A stretch of 6,454 nucleotides of DNA from Paracoccaceae bacterium (GTDB lineage: Bacteria; Pseudomonadota; Alphaproteobacteria; Rhodobacterales; Rhodobacteraceae): the NCBI GenBank assembly GCA_027080755.1, contig JALWQC010000172.1, forward strand, positions 1-6,454. Reading direction: 5' to 3'. A model generated the notes under the pieces. It worked only from the letters and a program-made list of their open reading frames with translations, was not told where the DNA came from and searched no databases. Made by a program: the position numbers and the translations under genes. Of this stretch, positions 6,114 through 6,454 are shown in pieces. Every line of letters begins with the position of its first letter. The first letter of the stretch is position 1.

Positions 6114-6454
6114 ATGGATAAACGGGCGAAAATCAGACTCTTTGTAGAGGCTCCGCTGGGGGCAGGGCAAGGGATTCCCCTGAACAAAGACCAATCCAAC
6201 TATCTGTTTGCGGTTATGCGCCGCAAGGTTGGCGATTTCGTGCTGGTTTTCAACGGACAGGACGGGGAATGGCTGGCCCGTGTCGAAAGCGCCAACAAGC
6301 GCAACGGCCTGCTGGCCTGTGTGGAACAGACCGCGCCGCTGCGTCTGCCGCCGGACCTGTGGCTGGTCTTTGCCCCGATCAAAAAGGCCCGCACCGCCTT
6401 TATCGTCGAAAAAGCGACGGAGCTGGGGGCGGCGCGGATGATCCCCTGCCAGAC
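6114..6454 (+). CDS. rsmE: 16S rRNA (uracil-1498-N3)-methyltransferase RsmE, 5' part
   Basis: The first 113 codons of a gene cut by the right edge of the window; full-length RsmE is about 240-250 residues. The enzyme transfers a methyl group from S-adenosylmethionine to N3 of U1498 in the decoding region of the 30S subunit. Residues 1-72 match the N-terminal PUA-like RNA-binding domain: R-L-F-V-E (8-12), then a buried D-Q-S-N-Y-L-F-A-V-M-R-R-K-V-G-D (26-41), corresponding to the usual H-x-x-x-V-L-R-x-x-x-G-D region, and a D-G-E-W-L-A strand. The start of the SPOUT methyltransferase domain follows, with P-I-K-K-A-R-T-A-F-I-V-E-K-A-T-E-L-G (88-105), strongly diagnostic of RsmE. The SAM-binding knot lies beyond the edge. 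The start is ATG 6114 with AAGAGG upstream. It is divergent from ubiA with only 12 bases between start codons. Confidence 0.93.
   Translation, partial: MDKRAKIRLFVEAPLGAGQGIPLNKDQSNYLFAVMRRKVGDFVLVFNGQDGEWLARVESANKRNGLLACVEQTAPLRLPPDLWLVFAPIKKARTAFIVEKATELGAARMIPCQ
6141..6170 (-). promoter_or_regulatory. Possible sigma70 promoter of ubiA inside rsmE
   Basis: On the minus strand TTGCCC (6165-6170) and TACAAA (6141-6146) are separated by 18 bases, each matching four of six consensus bases. Transcription would start near 6134, giving a leader of about 25-35 bases before the ubiA start. It lies within codons 10-19 of rsmE. Confidence 0.3.

Noticed and set aside
6102..6194. Upstream extension of ubiA to an ATG at 6194
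   Set aside because: It would add about 31 residues with no family similarity and overlap the divergent rsmE coding region by some 80 bases.

Overview
The window looks like chromosomal DNA of a GC-rich alphaproteobacterium, most likely in the Rhodobacterales/Roseobacter group. The grounds are strong CTG/GCC/GGC codon preference, the family-level look of every protein, and the ubiA-rsmE neighbourhood with an OmpA-family gene beside it. The last point is recalled from that group and was not searched. Most of the window is ordinary housekeeping and metabolic sequence. No mobile element, CRISPR array, tRNA or rRNA was seen.

Left edge (1-323, minus strand): the first third of an S49 (SppA/SohB-like) peptidase gene starts at 323 and runs towards the left edge. 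At about 100-110 the peptidase similarity stops. In a different frame the sequence becomes a DUF937-like protein fragment with clearly different codon use, so this is an abrupt junction: a rearrangement or a chimeric assembly. A 139-base gap (324-462) separates this gene from the divergent gene block to its right.

Plus-strand pair (463-2624): a class III (CaiB/BaiF) CoA-transferase of the SUGCT-like type overlaps by 19 bases a Tas-like aldo/keto reductase. The two are translationally coupled and probably form one operon in acyl-CoA/carbonyl metabolism. A convergent gap (2625-2778) follows, holding a long near-perfect inverted repeat.

Minus-strand block (6101 down to 2779): ubiA (4-hydroxybenzoate polyprenyltransferase, ubiquinone synthesis) is followed by an OmpA-family envelope protein with a likely triplicated periplasmic module. 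That gene overlaps by 8 bases a small protein made of one membrane helix and a long coiled coil. The last two look like a linked cell-envelope unit with its own promoter.

Right edge (6114-6454, plus strand): the start of rsmE (16S rRNA m3U1498 methyltransferase) is cut by the window end. Its start codon lies only 12 bases from the divergent ubiA start, so the two promoters must lie inside each other's coding sequence.

The points most worth a second look are the left-edge junction, the repeated architecture of the OmpA-family protein with its coiled-coil partner, the 49-base inverted repeat, and the compact ubiA/rsmE divergence. I do not see strong evidence for a wholly new system.
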